Below, one piece after another: positions 26,030 through 35,032 of a DNA stretch of 64,000 nt. This DNA comes from Pseudocitrobacter corydidari. Lineage in GTDB: Bacteria > Pseudomonadota > Gammaproteobacteria > Enterobacterales > Enterobacteriaceae. Numbering within the stretch: position 1 is the first letter of the stretch; every line of letters starts with the position of its first letter. The DNA lies in assembly GCF_021172065.1 (NCBI RefSeq), contig NZ_CP087880.1, positions 4,688,583-4,752,582 on the forward strand, given 5' to 3'. A model generated the notes under the pieces. It had not been told where the DNA came from and did not search any database. It saw only the letters and a program-made list of their open reading frames with translations. The position numbers and the translations under genes were made by a program.

Positions 26030-26913
26030 CATTTCGTCGAAATAAACGGCACCGTTCCACCGGGGATCATGGTATCCGGCAGTTTACCGTTCCAGCGTTC
26101 AGCGGTGGTCAGCGCGATGAGATTCGGATTATCGCGCAGCGCTTCGCCGCGCAGGCGAATGGCTTCTGCTTCTGCCGCACCTTTTAAACGAATGGTCTCC
26201 GCTTCGGCTTTGGCTGCGGCCAGCTTACTCTCGGCTTCGGCCTGCGCCTGGGTGATGGCAATCTGCGCCTGGATTTTTTCGGTCTCCAGATTTTGCTTAC
26301 GGGTGGCAATGGCGACTTCCGCCTTCATTCTGTCTTCAATCGATTTTTCATAAGCGTCGGAAAAGTCGATATTTTCAATCTGTACCCCGTCGATAACCAC
26401 CGGGCCAACAATAGCTTTGCGCATCGCGTTTTGCAGGTCCTGAACCAGCCTGGTACGATCCTGTACCGCGCTGATGGCAGTGTACTGACCAAATACGTTT
26501 TCCAGCTGTGTAGGAAGCTGGCGGACAATCAGCCTGTCTTTGAGCGCGTCAATGGTGTTGTAGGTGGTATAGACCGCGCCGGCTTCTGAAGGCGGAATAT
26601 GGAAGCTGACGGATACGGTCATTTGCGCGGGCTGTTGATCGCGACTATAAGCCTGAAGCCCCTGATAAACTACCGCCTGATTGCGAATTGAAATCTTTTC
26701 CACACCTTCAATGAACGGGATTTTAAACCCGAGACCCGGCTCGGCAACCTTCACAATTTTTCCATAACGCAAGAGAATACCGCGTTCGCCTTCGTTGACG
26801 GTGTACCAGGAGAGGAGCAGCAGAAACAGAATAATGAGCCCCGAAAAGGTGATGAATATAATTTTTCGAGGCTGAAAAGGTATTTTTAGCGCAGACGCTT
26901 CCATGACTTTCAT
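26029..26913 (-). CDS. SPFH/prohibitin-family membrane protein
   Basis: About 294 residues: a short cytoplasmic N-terminus, one transmembrane segment (IIFITFSGLIILFLLLLSW, about residues 18-36), then an SPFH (band-7) domain starting at the NEGERGILLRYGKI segment. A charged Ala/Glu-rich coiled coil follows (IQAQIAITQAQAEAESKLAAAKAEAE and on; about residues 210-265). Such proteins form large membrane-bound oligomers and may steady membrane proteases, as HflK/HflC and QmcA do. No NfeD partner or protease gene is beside it. The start at 26913 is chosen over 26943; an ATG at 26904 is also possible. Its role here is unknown. Confidence 0.75.
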   Translation of the reverse strand: MKVMEASALKIPFQPRKIIFITFSGLIILFLLLLSWYTVNEGERGILLRYGKIVKVAEPGLGFKIPFIEGVEKISIRNQAVVYQGLQAYSRDQQPAQMTVSVSFHIPPSEAGAVYTTYNTIDALKDRLIVRQLPTQLENVFGQYTAISAVQDRTRLVQDLQNAMRKAIVGPVVIDGVQIENIDFSDAYEKSIEDRMKAEVAIATRKQNLETEKIQAQIAITQAQAEAESKLAAAKAEAETIRLKGAAEAEAIRLRGEALRDNPNLIALTTAERWNGKLPDTMIPGGTVPFISTK

Positions 26914-26991
26914 CCGTGAGTAAAAAACCGGAAGATGGCACAAGAAGCCTGGGGATTAAAGCTCGCCAGAGCACTTTCAGAATTCATAAAG

Positions 26992-27028
26992 GGAAGCCCG
27001 GTCTGCGGTAAAACGACCGGGCAATCCC
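26992..27028 (-). terminator. Terminator of the GH38-PTS operon
   Basis: On the minus strand a stem GCCCGGTC/GACCGGGC, extended by AAGGGA/TCCCTT, lies within about 35 bases of the alpha-mannosidase stop codon. Confidence 0.7.
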
Positions 27029-27031
27029 TTT

Positions 27032-29605
27032 TTACTGCACTTTAAGTGTTAAGTGATCGTAAGCCCGTAACCGGGTTTTCTCCTCCGGCTCGCCCATGGC
27101 GTTACACAGGTACGGTCGCCACGGCGCGGGAATCGGTAATTCCTCGGCGGAAGGGTTGTAAAGTCGCACCAGCGTTTGCCCGTACAACACATCGACGCCA
27201 CTGACGATGAATCCTTCTGGTAGCGCGTCCAGAATTTTTAACCGCGCCATTTCCTGCTGCGGAATATGCAAATCAAAGTTATCCAGCCGATGCAGACAGC
27301 GGCGATCCTGCTGCCATTGCCAGAGTACAGGCGAGAAGCTGTAGTGTTGCTGATGAATGGCGAGCTGGGCTGGCGTTAGCGGTGCCAGGCAGAGTGCAAA
27401 TTCAAAATACAGTTTGCCAATGAGGTTGCCTTCTGGCGTTGCCATACGCTGCCCGGAAGCGCGCCCCGGACGATAGAGCAGATCATCTTTGCCAAGATTA
27501 CCGGTGCCGCGAAACAGCGTCACCCGCAATTCCTGCCCGTGGTATTCATACTCTTTCAGGCCACGAGCAAAGAAGTGGAAGTCCGGATGTGCGCTCAGTT
27601 GGTGCATAAACGGTTCGGTGTCGACAGGCATTTCGGCGAAACCCGCTGCGCTGCTAATGGACTGGTTTTCGCGCGCGATTGAGCCGAATGGCACGTCGGC
27701 GTTTACGGCGGTGATGACGTTTCCACTGTTAAAACGTAGCTGCAGGCGATGCTCGCGCACCTGGTTATCAACGCTCATGGCAAAACGGATGACGTCATCT
27801 TCGAGCGTAACGATCAGTTCTACGGCGACAGATCGTGTGTTTTCACTACGCGTGCGGCGATCGTCGTTCAGACCTTCTGGCAAGTTGAGCGTAGCCCGCA
27901 GGTGCATCTCCTGATGCGCCGGGTGACTGAGTATTGCAACGCGCTGAAACGCCGAAAAGATCAGGCCTTCGTCGCCGGGAAGAGGTGAAAAGTCATAAAG
28001 ATCGCCGTCTTCGCTAACGTCGTGAAGATGAAGCAGCGGTTCCAGTACGCGGCCCTGAATTTTGTCCTCCAGGCGCAGCGTGTTGCGGTGCAGGCTCAGA
28101 CGATAGTTCGCATTTTCAATCGCCGTCGCTTCCGGCGCGTTGGCGAGCAAAGGCTGTGGTGCAGGGGCTGGAGCAACAAAGAATAGCGCCAGACCTAGCG
28201 GCGGAACTGGCGCATTAAGGATGTCCACCACATTTTCGTAGTACCACGCCTGCTGTTCGGTTTCGACTTCGCCATCCGGGGTGAGTAACACATGGCGCGG
28301 GTGCTGGATTTTTCGCTGTTGACGTAACACAACCTGCAGCGGTTTGCCCGTTTCATCAAGCACGCTGAAGCTGGCTTCCGGCGTAATCAGCGTTTGCTGG
28401 CGTGCCGTGACGGTTGGGCTGCTGGTTCCATTGCTGAGCAGGAAGCGGTAGTTTTGCTCTGGCGCGAGGTTCGCCAGAATCTGCCGCGCGTGGAGGCTGT
28501 AAATCGCCTCGCCGATCTGTTGCGCCTGGCGGCAGCGGTGAAGGATATCGCGGTTGGTTTCATCGCTATTGCAGCCGCCCATGCTGTCGTGAGCGTGGCT
28601 TTCCAGCAGCCAGCGCCACGCCTGTTCGAGCAGCGCGTCACCGTGGGCGATGCCGTTCAAACGGGCTATTGCCAGCATCGGTTCTGCCAGATGGGTCAGG
28701 ATCTCTTCGGTATCGAAGTTGGCTTTTTTAATGTCGTAGCGTGATGAGCCAATGCTTTTGTGCACGCGTGCAAGGCGCGGGATGCGAAACTCCCCACGCC
28801 AGTGCGGCAAGGTTTTGCCGTCTAAGGTGGCAAAGAAGCGTTCGTAGCTGCTCACTTCCCAGCGATCGTCACTGTGATGGTTGATCTCTTCGATAAGCCG
28901 ATCAAAATCTGCGTCACAGCTGACCTGATCGCCGCCGATCGGGCAGAGAAGATCTTCCGATGCTGTTAAGGTTTTCATTCGCGCGATCAGCGGGAACGTC
29001 TCTTCATCCAGATGATGGCGAGAGAAATTTCGCCAGCGTCCGCCGCGTTCCGGGTGCGCCAGTGAATAGCCAAACGGCGTGATGACGGTGGTCACGCAAT
29101 CGCCGTTCAGCGCTTCCCAGTTGAGCTCTGTCGGGCCCATCACGTTAGGATCATAACCACGACGCAGCAAAATAGCGGGTAGGCCAAACGCGCGGGCGAT
29201 TTGCGGGAGCTGCGCGTGGCTGCCGAAGGTATCGGGCAGATAGAGCACCTGCATGCAATAGCCCGCCTGTCTGGCGTGATGAATACCGATGCGCAGATTG
29301 CGGAACAGTGATTCGGTGCTGATGTTGAAGAGATCCGGCTGGGTGTACCACGGGCCAATCAGCAACCTTTTCTGCGCGACCAGTACCCTGGCGCGGTCGG
29401 CCATTTCTGGCCTGAGGCGGATGAAATCATCGAAAATTGAGCTTTGCCCATCAAGATGAAAAACGAAACGTGGGTTGTTCTCCAGCGCTTCGATGAGTTC
29501 GCTGAATGCCTTAAGGGCAAAGAGCTGGGTATCAAGCGTCGAGAAATACCATTCGCGGTCCCAGTGGGTATGCGAGACCGCGTGGATGGTGCGGGCGTCG
29601 CTCAT
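27032..29605 (-). CDS. Glycoside hydrolase family 38 alpha-mannosidase (MngB-like)
   Basis: An 857-residue GH38 enzyme. The zinc-site motif HTHWDREWY lies at the N-terminus, the PDTFGSHAQLPQI segment near residue 125, the SHAHDSMGGC segment with more zinc ligands near 345, and long beta domains follow. E. coli MngB (mannosylglycerate hydrolase, about 877 residues) has the same layout and is also paired with a PTS permease. Here the neighbours differ from mngRAB, so another mannosyl sugar or phosphorylated mannoside is likely. It is the last gene of the operon, its start overlapping the previous stop by four bases. Confidence 0.82.
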   Translation of the reverse strand: MSDARTIHAVSHTHWDREWYFSTLDTQLFALKAFSELIEALENNPRFVFHLDGQSSIFDDFIRLRPEMADRARVLVAQKRLLIGPWYTQPDLFNISTESLFRNLRIGIHHARQAGYCMQVLYLPDTFGSHAQLPQIARAFGLPAILLRRGYDPNVMGPTELNWEALNGDCVTTVITPFGYSLAHPERGGRWRNFSRHHLDEETFPLIARMKTLTASEDLLCPIGGDQVSCDADFDRLIEEINHHSDDRWEVSSYERFFATLDGKTLPHWRGEFRIPRLARVHKSIGSSRYDIKKANFDTEEILTHLAEPMLAIARLNGIAHGDALLEQAWRWLLESHAHDSMGGCNSDETNRDILHRCRQAQQIGEAIYSLHARQILANLAPEQNYRFLLSNGTSSPTVTARQQTLITPEASFSVLDETGKPLQVVLRQQRKIQHPRHVLLTPDGEVETEQQAWYYENVVDILNAPVPPLGLALFFVAPAPAPQPLLANAPEATAIENANYRLSLHRNTLRLEDKIQGRVLEPLLHLHDVSEDGDLYDFSPLPGDEGLIFSAFQRVAILSHPAHQEMHLRATLNLPEGLNDDRRTRSENTRSVAVELIVTLEDDVIRFAMSVDNQVREHRLQLRFNSGNVITAVNADVPFGSIARENQSISSAAGFAEMPVDTEPFMHQLSAHPDFHFFARGLKEYEYHGQELRVTLFRGTGNLGKDDLLYRPGRASGQRMATPEGNLIGKLYFEFALCLAPLTPAQLAIHQQHYSFSPVLWQWQQDRRCLHRLDNFDLHIPQQEMARLKILDALPEGFIVSGVDVLYGQTLVRLYNPSAEELPIPAPWRPYLCNAMGEPEEKTRLRAYDHLTLKVQ

Positions 29606-31593
29606 GCGGTTTCTCCCATGTGGAAATGCAATTGATATTCAATGTGAATATCTTCCTCATACCACATCGGAAAATTGGTGCCCCAGATGTTGTTGTAAAG
29701 CTGACCGTAAAGGCTGGTGCTGGTGTGCGGGTGATCGTTAAAACAGAGTACGCGCGGTTCGAACAATGCCAGCAGCGGGGCATCGATTGGACTAAGCGTC
29801 CAGTTCGCGGTGCTGGCCGACTCGACGGCGTGCAGGTTGCGGTTGCCGTTTTTAATGACGTTATGCCAGTTCAGCGGATAGCCCAGCTTGTGACACTGGC
29901 TGTGCTGTGTGTCGGCGAGGCCCAGTTGCAGCCAGACTTCTTCCGGCAGGCGATTAGCCTGTTTGCCAATGATACTGACGCGCAGGGTGACATCGTGGCG
30001 GATTTTACTAAAACGGTATTCGGTGCGGATTTCCTCCGGCAGACGGATGATCATTGCGGCGTTGTCCGGCGTCGGGCGCGTTATCGCCTGTAAATACCAG
30101 GCATCATCGTCTTCACGCCAGCGTGCCTGATGTAGCGCAAATTCCGCCCGTTGTGTAGTGATCGGGCGAGAAGAAAGCTCCATGCCGGGCTTGGTGAAAT
30201 CCGAGAGCGACCAGACGGAGGTCACCTCCATGTTTTGCATATAGCGCTCGCGGAACTGGTCATACTCCTGATAACCCACCTGACGGTAAATCAGCCGTCC
30301 AAAGGGAGCCTGAAGCTGTTCAGTTTCACCTATCTGCAACGACGCCAGGCTGCCATCCTGCGCCAGCGAAAGGGTGTAATCACCAAAGCGGAACGCGCGA
30401 GAAGCGGTAACGTCACCTTCCACTTCAACGGGCGCGGGCTGGCTTGCCAGCACCAGCGCGTCGGGAAGATGGGTAAACGCGCTTTCCAGATAGTTTCGCT
30501 GCTCCTGCCACGAACGGGCAAAATGGCGGTAACCTTTAATTTTGCGGTGCGGGAGTTTATCGACAAACTGCTGAATAAATGTGTATTTCTCTGGCATCGG
30601 ATCGGTAACGTTGTCGGCTTTACGTGCGCAATCGAACTCTTCTGGCAGATAGTGGCTGTAATCACCAAGATGCAGTTTGAGATCCATGCCCCAGGTGTGT
30701 TCCGGGATCATCAGCAGCGCATCCAGCGCCTGCGGATTGGGCTGCGGCATCTGTGCAAGCAGGTTTGTTACCCGGCGGTAGCGGCTGACCTTCGCCGGGT
30801 CGGTGCCGATACCGTGGTTCCAGGTGTCACCCATTTCAGCTTCAATCACCGGCAGCGTATGGCGCACGGTTTCCAGCCGCGCGGCGAAATTATCGAGCGT
30901 GGATGCGCTGACTTCCGCCTCCGGATAGCGCTCCCGGTAGCGGTCGATAAGCTGCAACACATCACTTGCCGAGGGCGGCGAGCAGTTGTCTTCCGCATGG
31001 CAGAAGACCAGCAGCTCATCCAGCGCTTCGCACCAGGTTTCATTACCGTAGCCGCCGAAGGAGTAGTTAACGATAAGGCTCCGATCGCCATATTTCCACA
31101 GGAACAGCGGCGGCACATCGGGCGGGCAGGATGCCGGGTTAACGCCAAGATGCAGGTAACGAACGCCTGCATCAGCAAGCCACGGAATCAACGTTTGCGG
31201 ATGGCCTGGAACGTCCGTCATTTTCGCGGCGATGGTGTGACGCCCGAAACGTGCATCCAGCGCCTGGCTGTATGAAAGGCCATGCTGTAACAATTGTGGC
31301 GTCAGCAATTCGCTGTGCGTGGTGAACGGTAACGCATGCCAGACGATATCACCCTGGTTAATTGCCTCAGCAAGGCGCACCTGAGAAGGGCGATCCGCTT
31401 TCTGGAAATAGCGCTGAATCAGCCAGGAGCCGCAGCTCCAGATAAAGTTTTTTTGCCCGTCGCGGTTCACCTGCTGGGCAAGATTGATAACTGACGGAAT
31501 AAACTCATTCAGATATTTATCTTCAATCACCTGGGCAAAATCGGTGAAGCCGATATCCAGATGCGTTTTATAGATAATGTGTACGCGTTTCAT
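29602..31593 (-). CDS. DUF5054 protein, GH38-like glycosidase fold
   Basis: A 663-residue protein. The N-terminus VHIIYKTHLDIGFTD has a His-x-Asp pair (H11, D13) of the kind that binds zinc in GH38/GH57-type enzymes. A segment AKMTDVPGHPQTLIPWLADAG resembles the GH38 active-site region, and the C-terminal half is beta-rich. I recognise it as the DUF5054 family, for which I know no characterised reaction. Between a GH38 enzyme and a metallohydrolase in a PTS operon it is probably a second glycosidase or related carbohydrate enzyme. It overlaps the next gene by four bases. Confidence 0.7.
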   Translation of the reverse strand: MKRVHIIYKTHLDIGFTDFAQVIEDKYLNEFIPSVINLAQQVNRDGQKNFIWSCGSWLIQRYFQKADRPSQVRLAEAINQGDIVWHALPFTTHSELLTPQLLQHGLSYSQALDARFGRHTIAAKMTDVPGHPQTLIPWLADAGVRYLHLGVNPASCPPDVPPLFLWKYGDRSLIVNYSFGGYGNETWCEALDELLVFCHAEDNCSPPSASDVLQLIDRYRERYPEAEVSASTLDNFAARLETVRHTLPVIEAEMGDTWNHGIGTDPAKVSRYRRVTNLLAQMPQPNPQALDALLMIPEHTWGMDLKLHLGDYSHYLPEEFDCARKADNVTDPMPEKYTFIQQFVDKLPHRKIKGYRHFARSWQEQRNYLESAFTHLPDALVLASQPAPVEVEGDVTASRAFRFGDYTLSLAQDGSLASLQIGETEQLQAPFGRLIYRQVGYQEYDQFRERYMQNMEVTSVWSLSDFTKPGMELSSRPITTQRAEFALHQARWREDDDAWYLQAITRPTPDNAAMIIRLPEEIRTEYRFSKIRHDVTLRVSIIGKQANRLPEEVWLQLGLADTQHSQCHKLGYPLNWHNVIKNGNRNLHAVESASTANWTLSPIDAPLLALFEPRVLCFNDHPHTSTSLYGQLYNNIWGTNFPMWYEEDIHIEYQLHFHMGETA

Positions 31594-31596
31594 TTT

Positions 31597-32805
31597 TCAC
31601 TCCCTGAAAATGGGGTTGGTAATCAACTGAGCCGTCTGTTCGCGGTTGACCCGCAGAAAAGCAAACGCGCTGTCGCTGCAATCCACTTCCTGATTGATAT
31701 GGCCGTTACGGTTGTTGAGCAGATAGATTTTCTTCTGCGTATAAAGCAGCACCTGATTGTCGGGGCGGGTATCGAGATTGACCTGAAGCAGGGCGCTGTC
31801 AGCGGTGTCGCCGATACCTGCAGTGCCCATGACAAAACGGTTTAGCCGGGTTTCACTGTCGCTTTGCAGGTAACTTTGCCCACGTTCAAGGCCACGCAAG
31901 ATATCCTCGCGCTCGGCGCTTTGCGCCCGTACGCTGATGCGCGGCAGGATCTGACCTTTCTCTTTATGGAAATCGCTGCCTGCGGTGACCGGCATCCTGA
32001 TGCCGTCGTACAGCAGCTGTAACCAGTACTGGAAGGTCATCTCATTGCCCGTGGCATCCCACGGGCCATTCCACAGTTCCAGCCAATCGTGGCCGCGAAA
32101 CGGCAGCATCCAGGGGCAGTAGTGGCAGAAAGGGTGATTGATGCCAATACGTGCGCCGTTGCGGCGAGCCTCATCCATTTTGGCCGTAATATCCTGTTCG
32201 CTAAAATGCGGAAGGAAGCGTTCAACGGGCTGCGTCAGACCAAGAAAATTCACGTGCCCGCGATCGGTGGTTAGTTCCATACCGGGAATCAGCGTCAGCG
32301 GCGCGTTCATCCCGGCAATCACCCGGTTCTGCGTGGTGGTGTTGTGATCGGTCAGGCACAGGAAATCGAAGTTCAGCCCCATTGCGCGCTCAATTAGCGC
32401 CTCTACGGAAAGCTTGCCATCGCTGTGTTCCGAGTGAATATGCGTATCGCCCGTCAGCCAGCGGGGCGTTTTGCGCTGGAAGGTAATGTCGATATCGATG
32501 CGGCATTCGCCACGAATTTTGTACAGACCGAGCAGAACTGACCAGGTTCCCGTAGTGATGGGCGTGTGGAGATAGCCCGGCGTGGCGAAAGATTCGCTGA
32601 TAATCAGCTCTTTTCGTGCGCCGCCGCTCCAGCCAATGATCTCCTCGCCGCGCGCGAGGCCCAAATCCACCACATTACCTTCGCTAAAACGGTAGCTGAT
32701 AATCAGCCGCTCAACCTCGTCGTTCACTTCAAAGGTGACGGGCCTGAGCTGTTTCTCGTCATAGGGATGAACCACAACGGATTGGTGCAGGGTAGTGGAT
32801 TCCAT
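31597..32805 (-). CDS. PHP-domain metallohydrolase (CehA/McbA family)
   Basis: A 402-residue protein. About 130 N-terminal residues form a beta-type domain; then the PHP motif GDTHIHSEHSDG begins the catalytic part, with further ligands in LTDHNTT, the GMEL segment, INHPFC and GSDFH. PHP hydrolases split phosphoesters; CehA/McbA members act on esters or carbamates. In a PTS operon it could remove the phosphate added during uptake. It lies three bases from the DUF5054 gene and overlaps the PTS gene by one base. Confidence 0.75.
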   Translation of the reverse strand: MESTTLHQSVVVHPYDEKQLRPVTFEVNDEVERLIISYRFSEGNVVDLGLARGEEIIGWSGGARKELIISESFATPGYLHTPITTGTWSVLLGLYKIRGECRIDIDITFQRKTPRWLTGDTHIHSEHSDGKLSVEALIERAMGLNFDFLCLTDHNTTTQNRVIAGMNAPLTLIPGMELTTDRGHVNFLGLTQPVERFLPHFSEQDITAKMDEARRNGARIGINHPFCHYCPWMLPFRGHDWLELWNGPWDATGNEMTFQYWLQLLYDGIRMPVTAGSDFHKEKGQILPRISVRAQSAEREDILRGLERGQSYLQSDSETRLNRFVMGTAGIGDTADSALLQVNLDTRPDNQVLLYTQKKIYLLNNRNGHINQEVDCSDSAFAFLRVNREQTAQLITNPIFRE

Positions 32806-34436
32806 TACGCTTCCCCCAGCAGTTCTTTGCAGTCGCCCGCGATCATGACCACTTCCGCGCCATAAATGACTTGCAGGCCTTTCTCACTGACGTGGACGAC
32901 GCCTTTCGCGCGCAGGCTTTTTTTCCAGACGTCATCGCTGGCGACGCGAGCCGGGTCAATGACCTCGACGCGTAGTCGGGAAATACAGTTATCGAACTGC
33001 GAAATATTTTGTGGGCCACCCAGGGCATCAATAATCTGCTGGGCAAAAAGGCTGCTTTGCGCCGTGCTGGCGTTTGTTTTGTCTTTAAAATCTTGCTTAC
33101 TGAACAGCCTGACGTCTTCGTCTGCGGCGGAGCCCTCTTCGCGGCCTGGGGTCATCACGTTGAAGCGCGTAATCAGATAGCGGAATAAAAAATAATAAAC
33201 GGCGAAGAAGAGCGGGGTCAGCCACAGGTAGCCCCACATATCGAGTTTATCCGGCTGGAGCAGAACGGGAAGAATGTCCTTCAGGCAACCGCCATACACG
33301 GAAATGTTCGCCATTTCTGACAAAACAAAAATCAGGCCGGTCAGCGGTACGTGCACAAAGTAGAACAGCCACGGCGCGACGAACAAAAAGGTGTATTCAA
33401 TGGGCTCGGTGATGCCAAACAGCATCATGGTTGCGACGACGGGGAGCAGTAAGCCGGCGACCACTTTTTTATGACTTGAGCGTGAACAGTGGTACATCGC
33501 CAGTGCGGCACCCGGCAACGCACCGAAGTGAATCACCACGCGGCCAGACTGGAAACCGCGTACCAGTAGCTCGTGCGAGGACTCACATCCCAGCTGCGCC
33601 ATATAAATATTGGTGGTGCCACTGACCAGGTTGCCGCAAATCTCCATCGTCCCGCCGAGTTCGGTCAGGCGGATAGGCGTGGTGATGAGGTGGTGCAGCC
33701 CGACGGGCAGAAGCGATTTATCGGCAATGGCCCAGATAAAGGTGCCGAACAGACCGGAATCGCCGATCATTTTACTGAACTGTGCCAGCATCCAGCCGAT
33801 GGGCGGCCAGATAAAATAGAGCGCCACGCCCATCAACGCTCCAACAACCAGCGTAACGATGGGTACCGTTCGCGTACCGGCAAAGAATGAAAGCACCAGC
33901 GGAAGCTTCACGTTGTATAAACGATTATGCAGCCAGGCGGTGGTCAGGCCAACCGCCATCCCACCGAAAACGCTCATGCGATAGGTGAACATACCCAGTT
34001 CGGTGGTATAGATAGAGGCCTTCTGCACGGCGGAGACGGGGTCCATGTGCTGCTGAGTGATAAACCAGTCTGCGGTGGTGGTTTGCGCGCTGATGCCCTG
34101 GGAATCCAGCAGCGTGTTGAGGATGTAATGCATCGCCATAAAGCATACCGCGCCGGAAAACGCGGCCCAGGCTTTCTCTTTCTTTGCCAACCCGAAAGCG
34201 ACGCCGATGGAGAAGAAGAGCGGAAGATTGCGAAAGACCACATCGCCGGTGGCTTTCATGACGCTAAAGGCGATGTATCCAGGCGAACCTTTGCTGATAA
34301 GCGAGGAGAGATGCAACGCTGCAAGGGTTTCTGTATTCGTGAAGGCACTCCCAAAGCCCATAAACATGGAGCCGATGGTGATAATTGATATGGGGACCAG
34401 CATGGCCTGGCCAATCATTTGCATCTGCTGCTTCAT
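32805..34436 (-). CDS. PTS permease, EIICB (glucose/maltose-type)
   Basis: A 543-residue phosphotransferase-system sugar permease. The N-terminal EIIC domain (about 430 residues, roughly ten membrane segments) includes HHLITTPIRL and the GITEPIEYTFLFVAP motif. The C-terminal EIIB domain has the phosphorylated Cys in the SQFDNCISRLRVEV segment. No EIIA domain is fused or nearby, so phosphate probably comes from the glucose EIIA (Crr), as for PtsG and MalX-type permeases. It is the first gene of the operon. The sugar is unknown; the GH38 enzyme suggests a mannosyl compound. Confidence 0.85.
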   Translation of the reverse strand: MKQQMQMIGQAMLVPISIITIGSMFMGFGSAFTNTETLAALHLSSLISKGSPGYIAFSVMKATGDVVFRNLPLFFSIGVAFGLAKKEKAWAAFSGAVCFMAMHYILNTLLDSQGISAQTTTADWFITQQHMDPVSAVQKASIYTTELGMFTYRMSVFGGMAVGLTTAWLHNRLYNVKLPLVLSFFAGTRTVPIVTLVVGALMGVALYFIWPPIGWMLAQFSKMIGDSGLFGTFIWAIADKSLLPVGLHHLITTPIRLTELGGTMEICGNLVSGTTNIYMAQLGCESSHELLVRGFQSGRVVIHFGALPGAALAMYHCSRSSHKKVVAGLLLPVVATMMLFGITEPIEYTFLFVAPWLFYFVHVPLTGLIFVLSEMANISVYGGCLKDILPVLLQPDKLDMWGYLWLTPLFFAVYYFLFRYLITRFNVMTPGREEGSAADEDVRLFSKQDFKDKTNASTAQSSLFAQQIIDALGGPQNISQFDNCISRLRVEVIDPARVASDDVWKKSLRAKGVVHVSEKGLQVIYGAEVVMIAGDCKELLGEA

Positions 34437-34708
34437 AAATTATCCTTGTGAATAGTTCGTCCGACGATAACTCGGATGAATTCCTCTATTTTTATTCACG
34501 GCCTTCAGAGGTTTTATATTTATTTTATAAATGTAATTAGCGTGGTTTTTATTGATGTCGCTAATAATTATTAGTTATCATGCGGGCCGCATGGCTGCTG
34601 TGTTTATTTAAAACCGAATGAGGAGTTTATCATCGTAAAAACGGGATTGTGTGACAGACACGACGATAAATAAATATTGAAGGTATCTATGAATAGTGCG
34701 AATTTATT
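34437..34708. other. Promoter region of the PTS-GH38 operon
   Basis: An AT-rich region with no gene. It holds two perfect palindromes close together, CTAATAATTATTAG at 34561-34574 and ATGCGGGCCGCAT at 34580-34592, which are candidate operators. No regulator gene is adjacent to the operon. Confidence 0.5.
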
Positions 34709-34719
34709 TCTTTCAAAGA

Positions 34720-34741
34720 AAAGCCCCGCCGAAGCGGGGCT
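34720..34741 (-). terminator. Terminator of the unit 1 mRNA
   Basis: On the minus strand AGCCCCGC-TTCG-GCGGGGCT is followed by TTTTCTTT, 30 bases after the 47-codon ORF. Unit 2 keeps the stem but changes the loop, which supports selection on the structure. Confidence 0.85.
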
Positions 34742-34770
34742 AGTCAGGTACAACGTTAGCCAGTTTCAAA

Positions 34771-34914
34771 TTAAGAGTAACGGTACGGAACCCCTCCATC
34801 GCTTAGCGTATAAATAACGCGATGAATCGGCGAGGGGTGTAAATCATCATGTATCATTGACGATACTGTTATATGAATTACAACCATCAGTACGGCGAAT
34901 TTCAGAATATCCAT
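34771..34914 (-). CDS. Small hydrophobic peptide, candidate toxin (unit 1)
   Basis: A 47-residue ORF starting MDILKFAVLM. Residues 3-21 form one likely membrane helix and the rest is polar (DDLHPSPIHR and on), so it has the build of Hok-type inner-membrane toxins, though without the Hok LCE signature. An AGGA ribosome site stands eight bases before the ATG. The copy in unit 2 has the same length with no insertion or deletion and 33 of 47 identical residues, many changes being conservative (I/L, I/V, D/E), which supports real translation. I do not recognise the family. It overlaps the leader ORF in another frame. Confidence 0.55.
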   Translation of the reverse strand: MDILKFAVLMVVIHITVSSMIHDDLHPSPIHRVIYTLSDGGVPYRYS

Positions 34915-34975
34915 ACCGCAAATCCTGCTTGAAGCGGCAAGCGTCAGCGGCTATCCTAGAACTGTTTGGAGTCAT
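34847..34975 (-). CDS. Leader ORF overlapping the candidate toxin (mok-like, unit 1)
   Basis: A 42-codon frame beginning MTPNSSRIAADACRF with a GGGGGT ribosome-like site. It overlaps the start of the 47-codon ORF in a different frame, as mok overlaps hok. The predicted antisense RNA covers its start codon and ribosome site. The protein itself is probably unimportant; its translation may be coupled to that of the toxin. Lengths differ between units (42 and 50 codons), so conservation is weaker than for the main ORF. Confidence 0.4.
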   Translation of the reverse strand: MTPNSSRIAADACRFKQDLRYGYSEIRRTDGCNSYNSIVNDT

Positions 34976-35032
34976 GGATCACCCCCGTAGTTTGCCTGTT
35001 TTTATACCGCAACGACGGGGGTTTTCTTTTTT
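34964..35032 (+). ncRNA. Candidate antisense RNA of unit 1 (sok/rdl-like)
   Basis: A sigma-70 promoter TTGAAG (34929-34934), 17-base spacer, TATCCT (34952-34957) would start an RNA near 34964. It ends at a terminator with stem ACCCCCGT/ACGGGGGT (34981-34988 and 35015-35022) and a T-rich tail. The RNA is about 65-70 nucleotides, fully complementary to the leader of the minus-strand mRNA, including the leader-ORF start. Size, position and terminator shape resemble Sok and RdlD. The promoter and terminator are conserved in unit 2. Confidence 0.6.
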
